Below are positions 11,001 through 22,642 of a stretch of DNA of 64,000 nucleotides, piece after piece. A program made the position numbers and the translations under genes. The notes below the pieces were generated by a model. It searched no databases, was not told the origin of the DNA, and saw only the letters and a program-made list of their open reading frames with translations. The stretch is from NCBI RefSeq assembly GCF_910592395.1, contig NC_088325.1, positions 14,758,109-14,822,108 on the forward strand, in the 5' to 3' direction. How positions within the stretch are numbered: the first letter of the stretch is position 1; each line of letters begins with the position of its first letter. This stretch comes from Lineus longissimus (Eukaryota; Nemertea; Pilidiophora; Heteronemertea; Lineidae).

Positions 11001-14000
11001 AACACCCAATAGTTTTATGAAGTAGTCTACTGTCTTGGTTCCTTCACTGTCTGAGCTTATCATCAATGTTATAATCACGCATCACCAACACCACCTCTAC
11101 TACAACCATCAAACGTGATTGTTAGTTCAAGCGATAATCTGATAGGTGGTGCTCACCTTCCTCCACTTTCGAGGTCTGCAGAGGTGAAGAGGTAGATGGC
11201 AGTACTGGTGGATTCTCTGGTTCCGGGGTACTAGTCTCCTTGATGGCCGAGAAATTGTGCAGAAGTAGAGGATTCATGTTCAGGGCTGATTGAGGACGTG
11301 GCAGATTTTCATCAGAAGCAGATGGATTTGGCGAGTCTGCTTTTAAAGACAATTCTGATTGGTCTAACATTTGTGATACCCTCTGCACCAGTGGGTCCTG
11401 TTCTACTGCCTCTTGTACCGGTTCTTGACCTTCCTCTGAGGTGGGTTCAGGTGCCATGTGGAGCTGTCCAGGTTTATTAGCTAAACCATGAAGCACCTCC
11501 AGTATCTGCGCCTGCGCGTATTCCTCGACCGTGGTCTTTGAACTTTCTTCCAACTCCTTCCTCTGCTCAGAAGTCAATCCAGGCCATCGCTGCGATCGCC
11601 TCAAAATAGTCGCGTCTCCTTCTTCTGTAAACGTTATGATATTATCCTCATCAGGAGCACCTGGTTGTTTCTCGTCCACGAACGCCTGATTTGTCTGCGT
11701 CTGTCCTTTTCCATATCGAGACTTTGGCCTTCCTTTTCTTGCCTCTTCATCCAAGTCAGTGGCTTGCGTAAGCACCGAGGCAGTGACATGAGGGCACGGT
11801 CCCTCCTGTAGATGACAGCCAACCGCTTCCAATAGGCTCTCACATTTCTCCTCAGGTATGCCTAACCTATCCAGGTCCCCCTGGGTAATCTTAACAACAC
11901 TTTCCAAGTCAGCATAACCTAACCTTTGGAGCACCATCAACAAATTCTTGTCCAGATTGTGATGAGTTGCCCAGGCATCAATTTGACCTTCCAATGGTCT
12001 CTCAATGTCACCTTCAAAGTCCTGCTCTGCTGAGACATCCCCATCCGCTGCATTCAAACCTACAGCCACATTTATTCCAAACCTAGCATCCCATTCAGTG
12101 GCAATCTCCACCCCAGAGGTCTGTGACTCGACATGAGGGCAGGGACCATTTATATGAAGGCACTGAATAGCATCCAATACGATCTTGACCTGGTCATTTG
12201 TCACGCCCATGTCCTCCAGATCATTCTCTGTCAAGTCTGACACCCTGTCAAGGGTAAAGAAACCCAACCGTTTCAAAAGCATCAACACTTCATCGTCTAA
12301 TTTATGTAATTTACCCCAGGTGTCGATCATATCGGGTTCCGATCCATCCTCTGAACGAGAATCACCTTCCCCAGGTTCTAAACCTTGATCAAGGAAAGGA
12401 ACCCCAGCACTTTCCTCTCCCGCTTGGCAACGCTGTGTGACTCCCTCATGTGGGCAAGTCTCATGAAGACATTTCACGGCGGCCAACAACTCATCAGTCA
12501 AATCCCGTGGCAAGTCTAATTTCGATAGATGATCCAGAAGCAAGGTTTTCACGTCCTCAAGAGAACTGTCGCCACAGCTTTCCAGAATAGACATTGCTTC
12601 ATCACTCAGATTGTGGAGTGCACCCCAAGCACCCAGCTCTGCTGGTGGTATGCTTTCTCTCGCAGGACTATCAAGCATATCAGGTGGCGGATGAACTTGA
12701 AATGTACCGATCACTGCCTGTTCGTTTGAAATCACTGCCACCTGGTTTTCAGGTTCAGAACCAGGAGACATATCAAAGTCACCCGAGTCTGAGGTGGCTG
12801 GCTCACCAGGCCCAGCCATTTCAATTGAGTCATTCCCAGAATCCGACATCACGTTGCAGGATGGGCTGCTAGAATGTATCGGACATATTGTGGGAATATT
12901 CTCAGTAGTAGATGTTTCCGGTCTGAAAGTTATGGTTTGAGTCTTACGCCTAGCAGATTGTTCATCACAGACCCTCCCTCTTGTCCCAGAGGAGCTTTTC
13001 CTGAGCTTTCGTCCACCCTCTAGAGGATACTCCCAGTCTTCCACACCATACAAAACATCCGATTCTATGCGACTTGTTTTCTTGATGTGATGCCCTGGCA
13101 TCGACCACTACTTCTGCACAACTCGACGACTCGGATCAGAACATCTTCTTGTGTCATGCTACTCCTGCATGCAGCCTGCAGCATTCATGAATCAAGATAG
13201 TACTCCAAATTTGTACAAACTGCAACAATTTTTGTGAGCTACTAGTTCTATTTTATAGCATGTTATAGTATTAGCAACCATGACGTTAGGTTCAAGACCA
13301 AGCATTAGAAGCAGTTAGCCAGTTAGTAAAGCTCCCCACTTGACAAACTAGGGATTTTTTGGCAGCAACCTGTAATAAACATTGTCTCATTGGGTGATAT
13401 GAATAAAGACTAGCAAATGCTTTTATCTAAAACTCCATGTACATTTACACTAGGTCTTTCTGTACAAAATTGAAGTAAAAGCATTTGCTAGTCTTTATTC
13501 ATATCACCCATTGTGCGGTATTTGCTGGTGTCAGCAAAAGGAAGAGGTCATTGCTGCCACCTGCAATCAAATCCAATTTGGTTTTACCCACAGCTGAGTG
13601 ATCTATGTATCGCTCACTGCAACGATAATTGTCATAGTCATAAAAATCTCTTGCTTGTCAAGAGCTTTAGTACCTGGTGCCGACTGCAGAGAAAGCATTT
13701 CAAATTTCAATTAAAGATAGATGTGAAGATGTGAAGATGTTTTTAAGCATAAAGCAGTAGGTTACAGTACCTGGTGCAGGCGCTCTTGGCGTGGGCGTGT
13801 AGGTACTAGCAACCTCCTCAGCGTCAGGCACGTCTAAAGATTCGTCGTATGGTTGATTCTGGTGAAGCCGAGCCTAAAACGAGACGACACCAAAATACAA
13901 ATATTCTGTCTTAAATTTTTGACTGAAGACGCCAAGACGCATAGGTGTTGAATTATGGAGGATATGAATGATGGTGACGGGTATAATGTGTAACTTCAGA

Positions 14001-16185
14001 ATGTTCAAGAACCTTCTTGATAAACACAAAGGTTTCTCCTGATATCTGTATCAAAACAGAGCCCATCCAGAGTGGCAATACCAATACATGTACTTTGATT
14101 TTCGATTGACGTTTAACCCACTCTCATACCATCTCGAAACAACTATTACATGTATGTATACAATTATGGCTTCCCGGTGCTGGCAACTGAGGACAAGGAG
14201 GTAATCATTATTCCTACACAGCAAGCAAACTCCTATCACTATATAATAATATATACAGTACTTTGATTAACCTTACTCATCTATATGGCTGTAAATAAAC
14301 ACTTTAAAACTACAAGAAGAAGTAAAAATACTACCAATTTCCAAGAACAACATCAATTACATTGAAGGGCAAATTATAGAGTCCAAAGACATCGGACTCT
14401 CATTTCATTTAAATTTTTTATCAAATTTAATTGCATCTACAAGGAGTAACTCCAGTAAGAATAAGCCAGGCTAACTCAAAAGTTCAGATCTTACAGCTAG
14501 TACATTGTATATTCCTACATTCCAGAATTGACTTCACTCCCAATCTACCCTCTTCAAACCACAACATGCAGTCAAAACAAAGTCTTAGAAAGCATATCTG
14601 AGAACAGAAACAAACACAAGTTGAAAGTGTGGAAATGAGGTGCATGAGGCCAGTCATCAACAAAAATGGAAGTTGTGCTTCTTATACAAATGTTCTGGCT
14701 ACACAAGGATCCCTTTGAGGATGGCCAAGTCCAGACATGCCAGAAAAAAACACAGGGTGTAAATGATGCGACATGCTGAAGTGTGATAATAGTGTGAAGC
14801 CAAACCAACAAGTAGAATCAGCTTAAAAAGGCATCAGAAGACTTCGGGAAATGGCACTGTTACTTTGTGAATTGAAATAAAACAGGTGAGGGCCTACCCC
14901 TTCTAATGCCATTGGCAAATCAGTTGCAGACAGTGACAGTGTATCAGCTCAGCTACAATTAAAAACAAATGCAAATAAAATATGTTAAAGACTTAAAAAG
15001 TAAGGGCAACTTTTAACTTTTCTCTGTGGTGAATTGTTCCACTTTGTTGTCTGACTATACCCTGACTGTAGCACATTTCGTGGCCAATGGCCAGGTTCCA
15101 ATGACACACACCCAATCACCTAAACAACCATGACGATAGAAAATTCCAAGACCTGATGGGATACCAAGTATGGCAAGTCGTGATGGGGTAGGCCAAAAAC
15201 ATTTGGTGATTCACCTACCATGACAAACATGCTGTAATTTGCCAGTGTAGCCACTGATACCGTATTTGAACGACGTAAGCACAGTTATTTTCTAGAGAGT
15301 AGCAAGAAATGTATACGAGGGTCAAATGAGTGACAGATGAGTCTCATGACCAGCTCGACAGGTACATGTATGTATACCCCGAGAAATCTGATCAAACAGA
15401 CAAAAAAGTATAATGATAAATGAACTAAACTCACCAAAATAAACTGAGAATTCATCAATTTGCAAACTGTTAACAAAAATATACTGCAAATGACATTGAC
15501 TTGACAATGAATGAAGACATTTCTGGTCATACATTACTAGTTACTACAGTTCACACTTTTAGATTGACTGATCGTGGAATGTGACATAGAATTGACTCAT
15601 GATATGATCTGATCTGATCGTGTTTTAAAAAGGATTCCGAATTCGGACTCTCATTAAGACTCATCCAGAACTGATTTGCTGATTGGTCAGTTATGTGCAA
15701 ATCGTACCATCGCTCTGGGACCAGAGTACTGATCTGTCGATTCAAAGGCCAATCAGAAACAGCGTCTCAATGACATCATAACATCTAAACATGCAGGTCT
15801 AGGCTAGGCCTTGGCCTACATCTATTCTTGATTGACGAAGTTCGACACTCCAGTACTAACCAGTCCCACCGCACACGCAAGAGACACTCTTCTGGACAGA
15901 GATGAATGATGATAATGAAGAGCGAATACATAAACAAGTGCAGTGCATCTAAGCCATTCCAATGCATTTGCACTTCGGAAAATGAGAAAAAACTATAGTA
16001 TAATTTTTCACAGGCTGAAATGTCAAGATTAGTGTTTTTTGCTGGGAATTGGACATATTGGCTACATTCTTTGTAATCTAAATCTACTTCACATCGATAA
16101 ATAAATAAAATCCCCCAACCCTGTGCTCGAAATGCAGCTTTTAAAAGCTTACGTTGGCTCTATCTTCCTCGAATTCTTCGTCCAT
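8089..16185 (-). CDS. IFT46: Intraflagellar transport protein 46 homologue
   Basis: IFT46 is a core subunit of the IFT-B complex, which carries cargo into cilia. Coding exons in transcript order: 16153-16185, 13771-13873, 10585-10697, 10070-10293, 9762-9836, 9331-9559, 9095-9207, 8775-8902, 8380-8465, 8089-8190. All junctions keep frame and give 401 residues, longer than the roughly 300 of vertebrate IFT46 because of the N-terminal part. The conserved core is clear: HKLKPFIPDFIPAVGDIDAF, LDEPCAKQSDPTVLDLHL, MPDIETLMQEWPPEFEDLL and LPTAEVDCDL, then the C-terminal ILDIPV and LYSEFKNSQHF. Before the core lies a long Asp/Glu run (exon 10070-10293), as in other IFT46 proteins. The start MDEEFEEDRAN at 16185 is followed directly by a GTAAGC donor. 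A minus-strand AATAAA (TTTATT at 7784-7789) lies about 300 bp past the stop. It is divergent from MRPL39. Confidence 0.95.
11122..13101 (-). CDS. Large open exon with three SAM-like repeats inside IFT46; alternative first exon or nested gene
   Basis: A 659-codon open frame starts at ATG 13101, with an in-frame TAG three codons upstream. It lies within the IFT46 intron between 13771 and 10697. A good donor (GTGAGC) after 11157 leaves phase 1 and splices in frame to IFT46 exon 10585-10697 (...KVEEG/RGRSRG...), so a transcript from here would encode about 1,004 residues: 648 new ones plus most of IFT46. Unspliced, it ends at 11122-11124. Residues about 158-219, 261-324 and 377-439 are three related helical repeats. 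Each begins A/T-W-x3-H-x-L-D and ends C-P-H; the second (LGFFTLDRVSDLTENDLEDM) looks like a SAM domain. Linkers are acidic and Ser/Pro-rich. I found no in-frame acceptor at its 5' end, so an alternative promoter is more likely than a cassette exon. No name is recognised. Confidence 0.72.
   Translation of the reverse strand: MPGHHIKKTSRIESDVLYGVEDWEYPLEGGRKLRKSSSGTRGRVCDEQSARRKTQTITFRPETSTTENIPTICPIHSSSPSCNVMSDSGNDSIEMAGPGEPATSDSGDFDMSPGSEPENQVAVISNEQAVIGTFQVHPPPDMLDSPARESIPPAELGAWGALHNLSDEAMSILESCGDSSLEDVKTLLLDHLSKLDLPRDLTDELLAAVKCLHETCPHEGVTQRCQAGEESAGVPFLDQGLEPGEGDSRSEDGSEPDMIDTWGKLHKLDDEVLMLLKRLGFFTLDRVSDLTENDLEDMGVTNDQVKIVLDAIQCLHINGPCPHVESQTSGVEIATEWDARFGINVAVGLNAADGDVSAEQDFEGDIERPLEGQIDAWATHHNLDKNLLMVLQRLGYADLESVVKITQGDLDRLGIPEEKCESLLEAVGCHLQEGPCPHVTASVLTQATDLDEEARKGRPKSRYGKGQTQTNQAFVDEKQPGAPDEDNIITFTEEGDATILRRSQRWPGLTSEQRKELEESSKTTVEEYAQAQILEVLHGLANKPGQLHMAPEPTSEEGQEPVQEAVEQDPLVQRVSQMLDQSELSLKADSPNPSASDENLPRPQSALNMNPLLLHNFSAIKETSTPEPENPPVLPSTSSPLQTSKVEEGEHHLSDYRLN
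13391..13510. repeat. Perfect 35-bp inverted repeat (hairpin) in IFT46 intron 2
   Basis: Arms at 13391-13425 and 13476-13510 are exact reverse complements over 35 bases (first arm starts TGGGTGATATGAATAAAGAC), separated by a 50-base spacer. RNA from either strand would form a long uninterrupted stem. It could be a recently inserted foldback or MITE, or a source of small RNA. The flanks show no obvious target-site duplication. Confidence 0.8.
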
Positions 16186-16928
16186 TTGACTGGAATGTCA
16201 CTACTGCATTGTGGGATTTGTTGATGACAGAGTTAACAACGTGCACTTGGTGACATCGATTCGAATGTTATAATCAAGCGGTTTATTACCTGTATATAGA
16301 AATAATTATTTTATTTCGACTTAGTTTTGACAGCACGCTCAAAAACAAACTATAAGTAGGTTCCAATCTTCAAGAAAATGAAAGAAAACCAATCGGCTCA
16401 TATGGAATTCACTATGTGTTCTACATCCACCGACAACTCCAACAGCCGGGTCCTTTCCGTTCCAGAGCATGGGGAAATTTTGAGAAAATTACTCTTTTCT
16501 ACACACAATTCAGCAAGATGAGATCATCAAAGTTACTTAAATTAGCTCATCATACATATACCTCACAGAGACGTAGGTTCACATGCCATTGTTAGTTGGG
16601 ATTATTGTTTTTTAGACCTTCGAAAAGGTGTCCTATGTCGCTGTACATTTTTGTATGTAAAATACATACACTGATACAGACTACAGTGTGGTTCAAAAAA
16701 GGATTACATTCAATTTTGATTGATATCTTACGAAACTTACTTCTACTTGAATTTCAACATATGCCCTTTGGTTGAACGCTTTACCATTGATAGGCCAGAC
16801 TAGTTTTCTGTTGCCTGGTGAAAACATTGTATGCTGGTTTACAGGCTGCATGTGCCTGTGGCGCCTGTGGTGGTATTTAGCACTGTCACTTAGTCGTCTT
16901 GCACTACATTTCATGAAATTAAGATGAG
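16186..16928. promoter_or_regulatory. Shared upstream region of IFT46 and MRPL39 (candidate bidirectional promoter)
   Basis: The 743 bp between two divergent start codons contain no other gene. On the minus strand GTCACCAAGTGCAC (16241-16254 in window coordinates), about 60 bp upstream of the IFT46 ATG, resembles an RFX X-box with one mismatch. X-boxes at this distance are typical of ciliary genes. The rest is AT-rich with no TATA box in a useful position. The bidirectional role is inferred from the arrangement alone. Confidence 0.4.
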
Positions 16929-18870
16929 ATGCGAGAGCCAGTCCTAAACAAGTGGAAGAACTTTTGCATTTTGATAATAAATATTGCAGGTTGTCTTTGT
17001 TCTGAGACCAAAAAGTTGACGAATAATGAAGTGAGACAGAAAAGATGTGAGCTCTTTCTAAAAGAAAGAGAACGTCAGTTCAACCTGATTCGACGCATTG
17101 AGAAGTTTGAAGTGTCATACAAGGGCCAGCCAGACAGCTGTACACTCATCATGAATAAAGGCTTGTCAACCCCTTTCAACTGTTCAATGCGTAAGTGAAA
17201 GTCAGCCTCAAGGTCAAGTGAAACCATTTACTATAAATTGAGTCATCAAGTGAATACAGGTACCTATATTAATAAATTGGACGGAACTAGTGCCAGACTG
17301 AGAGTAGTTCAGTGAGGTGTCTTCATTTCTATGTTATTGCTGAATGCTTGTGGGTTGAATTTGGTCAGTTTTGGGATATAACTAGACAAAGTCACAGTGC
17401 ACATTTTGGGTTGCAGATATTCAGGAGCTCATGACGAAACGTTCAGCGTTGGCTCTAGTGAACGGTGAACCATGGGATATGCACCGCCCCCTTACAGAAG
17501 ATTGTGAGCTAGAGTTCCTCCATTTCAAGGACGAGGATCCATTCCATGTCAATCAGGCTTTCTGGCGTTCGTGCTCCTTCATCCTTGGTCACATCTTGGA
17601 GACAGCTTTTAAGGACGACTATTATGTGGAGTTGTGCAGCTTTCCACCACCAAATGGTAAGTCAACACAGAATATCAGGTTTTGGGAAGTGGAACCTCTT
17701 TCAGCTGGGACCCCTGTTAGTAGTACACCCTCTTTTCCGGACACTGACTTTTGTTGAAAAATTAGCTATTGCTACTCAAGTGAACAATAGTGCTTAGTAT
17801 TCTGTCAGCTTGCTGAAGTAACAAAGTGATATTTTGTTACCAATTGTAAGGGCGAACAAACTGATATTTAATTTGTTTCAAATTCAGTGCGAAGTGGGAG
17901 TTTCGTGTATGATGCTGACCTCAAGATGGACAACTGGACTCCAACACCAACTGAGCTGCGTTGTCTTGGAGGCATCGGTTACAGGCTGATGTTCTCTGAT
18001 TCGAAATTTGAAAGATTGGAAGTCGATGCCAGTGTTGCTGCTAAAATGTTTGAGGATAACAGGTGAGAGGGATACTGTGTGCTCATGACTAAAATATAAT
18101 GGATGGGTCTCTCTTTGTAACAACTATACTATTGTAGGTGTCACAGAGGCTGTCTCCGGTATATGTCTATAGGAGCTGGCTACCCTTCTTCTTTTTTTTG
18201 AAATCTACTGGTATGACAACCAGTAAGCCACCATGTTCTGCGTAATTTACCAATCAATCGATCAATCTAAAGTATTTCTCTTTGTTTCAGATTTAAGTCT
18301 GCACAGATCCCAGCGATTGCTGCCAAGTCCAGGAGTGGGAGTAACGTGACAGTCTACAAGATGGGTGATACCATAGACCTCAGTCAGGGACCTATGATCT
18401 CCACCACGGCGTTAATTGGAAGATTTAGTGTCTCTGCTGTAAGTTTAATAGTGACCTTCATAATTCTCATTTAACTGTAAGGACTAGTTTCATGAGGCCA
18501 AGTTGATGTGAGGATTTTTAGTTAAGAGTCCATTTTGATAGTTTTATCTTTTGTATTTTTCAGGTTCACCGTATCCAGTCGCCTGACCTTGGCAGTTTAT
18601 ATCGTGTCCAAGGCTTAGCCATTCCTCAGCAGACCAGAATGCATTACTGGCCTTACGAAAATATACTCTTACCAAGAGCTACAAAATTAGTAAGTAAAAT
18701 ACGACATGGGATTTGGCTGTACTAGAGTATTTGCGTAGAAACGAAATTTCCTATTGGTAATTTTCCTGATAAGGTTGATCATTCAATTTTCTCAAATTCA
18801 TTCATTTCAGAATCCTGCTCAGCTACCCACGTTATTAAAGCCAACACCAGAAAGTTTACCTTTGTCATGA
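16929..18870 (+). CDS. MRPL39: Mitochondrial large ribosomal subunit protein mL39
   Basis: Structural protein of the mitochondrial 39S ribosomal subunit, related to the TGS/catalytic parts of threonyl-tRNA synthetase but non-catalytic. Exons: 16929-17190, 17417-17656, 17888-18062, 18291-18438, 18564-18689, 18811-18870. The junctions are in frame and give 336 residues, almost the length of the human protein. Matching blocks include NKGLSTPFNCSM, ALALVNGEPWDMHRPLT, NQAFWRSCSFILGHILETAF, DDYYVEL and SAVHRIQ. The start MREPVLNKWKNF is chosen by length; a possible acceptor (TTGCAG at 16984-16989) leaves open that the true first exon lies upstream, and the N-terminus is not a strong mitochondrial presequence. 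AATAAA lies at 19003-19008. Confidence 0.9.
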
Positions 18871-20097
18871 GAATAAAGTCAGGAATATGATAGAATGGAG
18901 GACTTAGATAATTCAGAAGACTTCTGACCGTCAGATTTTGATGATGGGAGACTAGCGTCTGTAAAATGATCAAGTCCTAGACAATGTAGTCTGCATATCT
19001 TGAATAAATTGTTTGTTTTTAAAATATGAAACATATCTTTGCTTGTTTCTAGTGAAGTAGGAGCTTGCCTTTCCCTTCATTCAAGTTGTTACTTTGTCCT
19101 CAGATGACAAATTTCAGGGGTGAAATACCCTGGTTGTGATTATTGTATCTGTACTGTCCATGAACGGAAAACGACTGTCTTCGATGTTAATCTGGTTGTG
19201 ACGACATGTCGGTCAAGTTGGTGTGTTGCTATTGATGGTGAAGGATTGTGACCTTGTCTCGCTGATGTAAAAGATTTAAGTGTCCCCTGAAAAGTGCTAT
19301 TGTATGGTGGGATAGATCAAAGTTTATAGGCACAAAATCCAAGTTATCCTTGGTCCTCGGGGAGGTCTGCCCTAGGACAATTTTTTCTAGCCTAAACAGG
19401 TATCAAACTTTCGTTTCTCTGTTCAGTCGTGATCGCGTAATTGACGAACGCCTCCTGCCTCTGTAGCATGTCTTTACTATTCCGTTGACCAGTTCGCTAT
19501 ACATCCACGTATATGCGACATAGTCAATGAATTCTAAGATATGCATGCATGGTGACCAAACACTTCGTGCGTGATCTAACCAAGGGCTTCACCTCCTCCA
19601 TTATGCATTCATTACGCTTCTGTGGACTGTCCAGTAGACTATAACGGGCACATGGTAGATTATAAATTGAAGCAAGGTTTTCTGCTATGTCCTCTGTAGA
19701 CTATTGAAGAATACCTGCACTGCCATCAATGGTGTATGTACACGTATATATTTGAATAAACACAATGACAAAGGCTTTTATATTTAAAGTGTTCACATTA
19801 CATTGAAATGATATTTGACCCAAATCATGCTTCAGTCATTATTGTGAGGTCGTCGGCACGCCTGGGTGACTTTGTATGGCGTCCGGTTGCCAGGAGCGAA
19901 ATGCAATTGAAACATGAGCAGTCGGCCTCCATATAAAGTTTATGTACTTCTTGGACTTCCCTTCAAGTTCAAAGGATTGCCAAATATCACAGTACATGCA
20001 TAGAATATATAAGTGTAGGATTCTTAGTCAGACCTTTCATGGATATGGTGCTTCGATTACGAAAGTGGATTTGCGATTAGCCTACAGCGTTTGAAGG
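18871..20097. other. Intergenic: MRPL39 3' UTR and upstream region of Ig-like gene 1
   Basis: No coding exon was recognised. The left part is the 3' UTR of MRPL39. The right end holds a TATA-like motif that fits the next gene. Confidence 0.55.
20006..20013 (+). promoter_or_regulatory. TATA-like box before Ig-like gene 1
   Basis: TATATAAG lies 85-92 bp upstream of the ATG at 20098, which would place transcription start near 20036 and leave a 5' UTR of about 60 bases. Assigned by motif and distance only. Confidence 0.4.
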
Positions 20098-21780
20098 ATG
20101 AAGGCGTTGGGTATTACGTTGGTCACGGTCTTGTTGGCGGTGGTACGTGAAGGTAGGACCATCATATTCGCCTTTCCGGTCAATCAGTCGTATTGTGATG
20201 ATCAATCGTGGCGGGGATGTCCGTCTACAACATTCCTGTCGACCCCCCATGATATTTCCTCAATTCTTTTATAGGTACCGCTGCGTCTCCGTGTGCCCCT
20301 ATCACCGACCACTTCTACACTAAGACAGCGAACGAAAGCGTTGAACTCATCTGCGAAGTGACTCAACAACCTGCCGACATAATTAAGTGGATCGACCCGA
20401 ATGGCAAAGTAGTATCTTCAAACTGCGTGGCTTCAAATTCAAGATATTCTGTCACGTGCGAGCCCGCCAACGCCCCCACCAAATACAAGCTGGCGTTCAC
20501 GGCGAGGTGGAGTGACAGAGGGACGTACACCTGCAAGTGTGAATCGTCTGGGTTTAGTATGTCCACTCGACTGACCGTCAAAGGTACGACAATGCTACAG
20601 CAAAATTACTTGAAAAACATCAGCATGTACTGTAATACCGGAGCAGTCGCGACGAGATCATGCATGAGCGCCTGTAGCATCATGCAAGACACGTGGTAGC
20701 TGTGGTATAGCGACAACAGGGTACATTTAATATGAATACGAATAAGTTCTACGCCCGAAAATGTATCATCTAATTCTGGCCTATCTCTTTAATCTTGAAC
20801 GGTTATATTCAAAACCTTTTCAGTTCCTCCCCCCACATTGAGTGCATCCTGCACAGTGAAGGCGACAGGGGAAGTATGCATCGACACCAGTCGTAAAGGT
20901 TCAGATGTTTTACAGTTTAAGGCAGCGGTCGGCTGCTCCTACCCATCAGCTACGATAACGTGGACAGACGAATTGGTAAGATTTGATTTTATACTGAAAA
21001 GGTAATCTAAGGAATAAGCCTCTCTGAATAATCAATAAACAATGGATAGGACAATAAAACTGTTGGCCTAACTTTCCTTTAACGTGAATGACATTTCTTT
21101 CATTTCGTCTCAGGAACTGTGAATTCTTTCGCATTCATTTCACTGACAAAAGATCGTTGGACACAAAGCCATCTTGGAGTTTGCGTTCAAAATGAGGAGA
21201 AATTCAAGATGGCGGCGATAGCATCAATCTTAAACATCAATCACTTACGTATTATTTTTTTACTGTTTCTTTAGGGCATCCCAATCTCCACTTCAAAATA
21301 TGGCGGTGTGTTCAAAAATGAATCGTGCACGGGTGCTCTAGCCGGACAGAGGTCTGGCACCAACACATTTGAGGGCACATGGGCCGACCTTGGGAAGCCT
21401 TCCAAGGTCAACGTGGCAGCAGCTAATGAAGTAGGAGGATTGTATTTCGATCTGCCCATACATAGTAAGTGATTTGCCGTTTAAAAATATTTTCAGTTCG
21501 ACCCAATTTACCGAACCGTTTGTATAAGAAATCGTCTCTAAACATGCACGCCAGTTGGGAGAACTTCAACCATTTCCCTACTACAACTTCCGAATTATGA
21601 AACAGCGGTTTTTGTAGCGTATTTCACTCTTCTATTGCAGAGCCGCCAGAAAAAGAAGACACGGCCGGGGTGGTGATAGGTGCCATTCTTGGAGTTCTTC
21701 TCTTCCTAATTATCATTGGACTCATTATCTTCCTTGTAGTCAGAGCTAAGAAGAAAAAGCAGAGAATGGCATACGTGTAA
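20098..21780 (+). CDS. Ig-like type I membrane protein, tandem copy 1
   Basis: Exons: 20098-20152, 20275-20583, 20824-20975, 21275-21464, 21641-21780; introns are phase 1, 1, 0, 1. The 281-residue product has a signal peptide (MKALGITLVTVLLAVVREG) and a first Ig-like domain in exon 2 with six cysteines and the core ELICEV...IKWI...WSDRGTYTCKC. A second, more divergent Cys-containing domain spans exons 3-4 (VGCSYPSATITW). Then come a single membrane span (GVVIGAILGVLLFLIIIGL) and a very short basic tail, RAKKKKQRMAYV. The role is unknown. A cell-surface recognition or adhesion receptor is plausible from the architecture. No ITAM or ITIM is visible. AATAAA lies at 22090-22095. It is paralogous to the next gene, with the same exon phases. 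Confidence 0.85.
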
Positions 21781-22642
21781 AGCCACGCTAAAACACTTGC
21801 AGACGTAGCCTACACATCGCTCAACCCGTCTTATATCATTACCGCCTTTTACAGAGAGATATATTTCAAAATACAGCTCGACAATTTCGTTTTTTGGGAA
21901 TAACATTGCGTTGACTGGCGAACTGCCGCTGATATGTCCACCGTTCGACCTTCAGGTTGGCCAATGGCCTATTCATGATATAATAGGTCAACAAAAATTT
22001 TAAAAAAACTTTTAGTTCATGCTCTTTTAGTCCAGCTCATTTTGTAAATTGCTTGTAGTTGCAGAATATTAAAATAGACCAATGAACAAAATAAAAAGAA
22101 AATAAATACACGGAGTTGTTTGTTGTTTTCCCTAACTTCCTAAGCTGAAGGTGAAGGTCACAGTGAAGGTCAATAGACCATGGTACCTCGTCCCTCCAAT
22201 TCGAATCAAACAGCGCGGAAGCTCTATGCGAATCCAGAAACGATCCATACATTCAATAGATAGTTTCTTGATGTAGACTCTACAGTCTTCGAGGCCAAAA
22301 TGGGCCACCTTAGGCCTAGCATTTAAGGAACAAGAAGTATAAATTAGACTTTTGACGAATATTTGAATAACGATAGAAGAAAACTTCGATCGTTTGGCCG
22401 TTACGGTAGCTTTCCCATGCATGAAGCCTTTACAATTTTCTCCAATTTCAAAAGCTTTTCCTTCCCTGGGTTGACCAAATAATTATTATGACAGATCACC
22501 AGAGGTCATGCTCTATCACTCAGACAGACTGTAGGCCTGTATTCTCTGATGAAGTAAAGCTAGACTGTTGCATATATCCCAAGGTCTATGGTAAGGACTG
22601 GGCTGCGGGAAGTGCCACTAGGGTCCGTGTGAGGCAGCAAGG
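21781..22642. other. Intergenic between the two Ig-like genes
   Basis: Holds the 3' UTR of copy 1 and upstream sequence of copy 2. No further exon or strong motif was seen. A 96-codon open frame on the minus strand (22132-22422) has no recognisable features. Confidence 0.5.
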
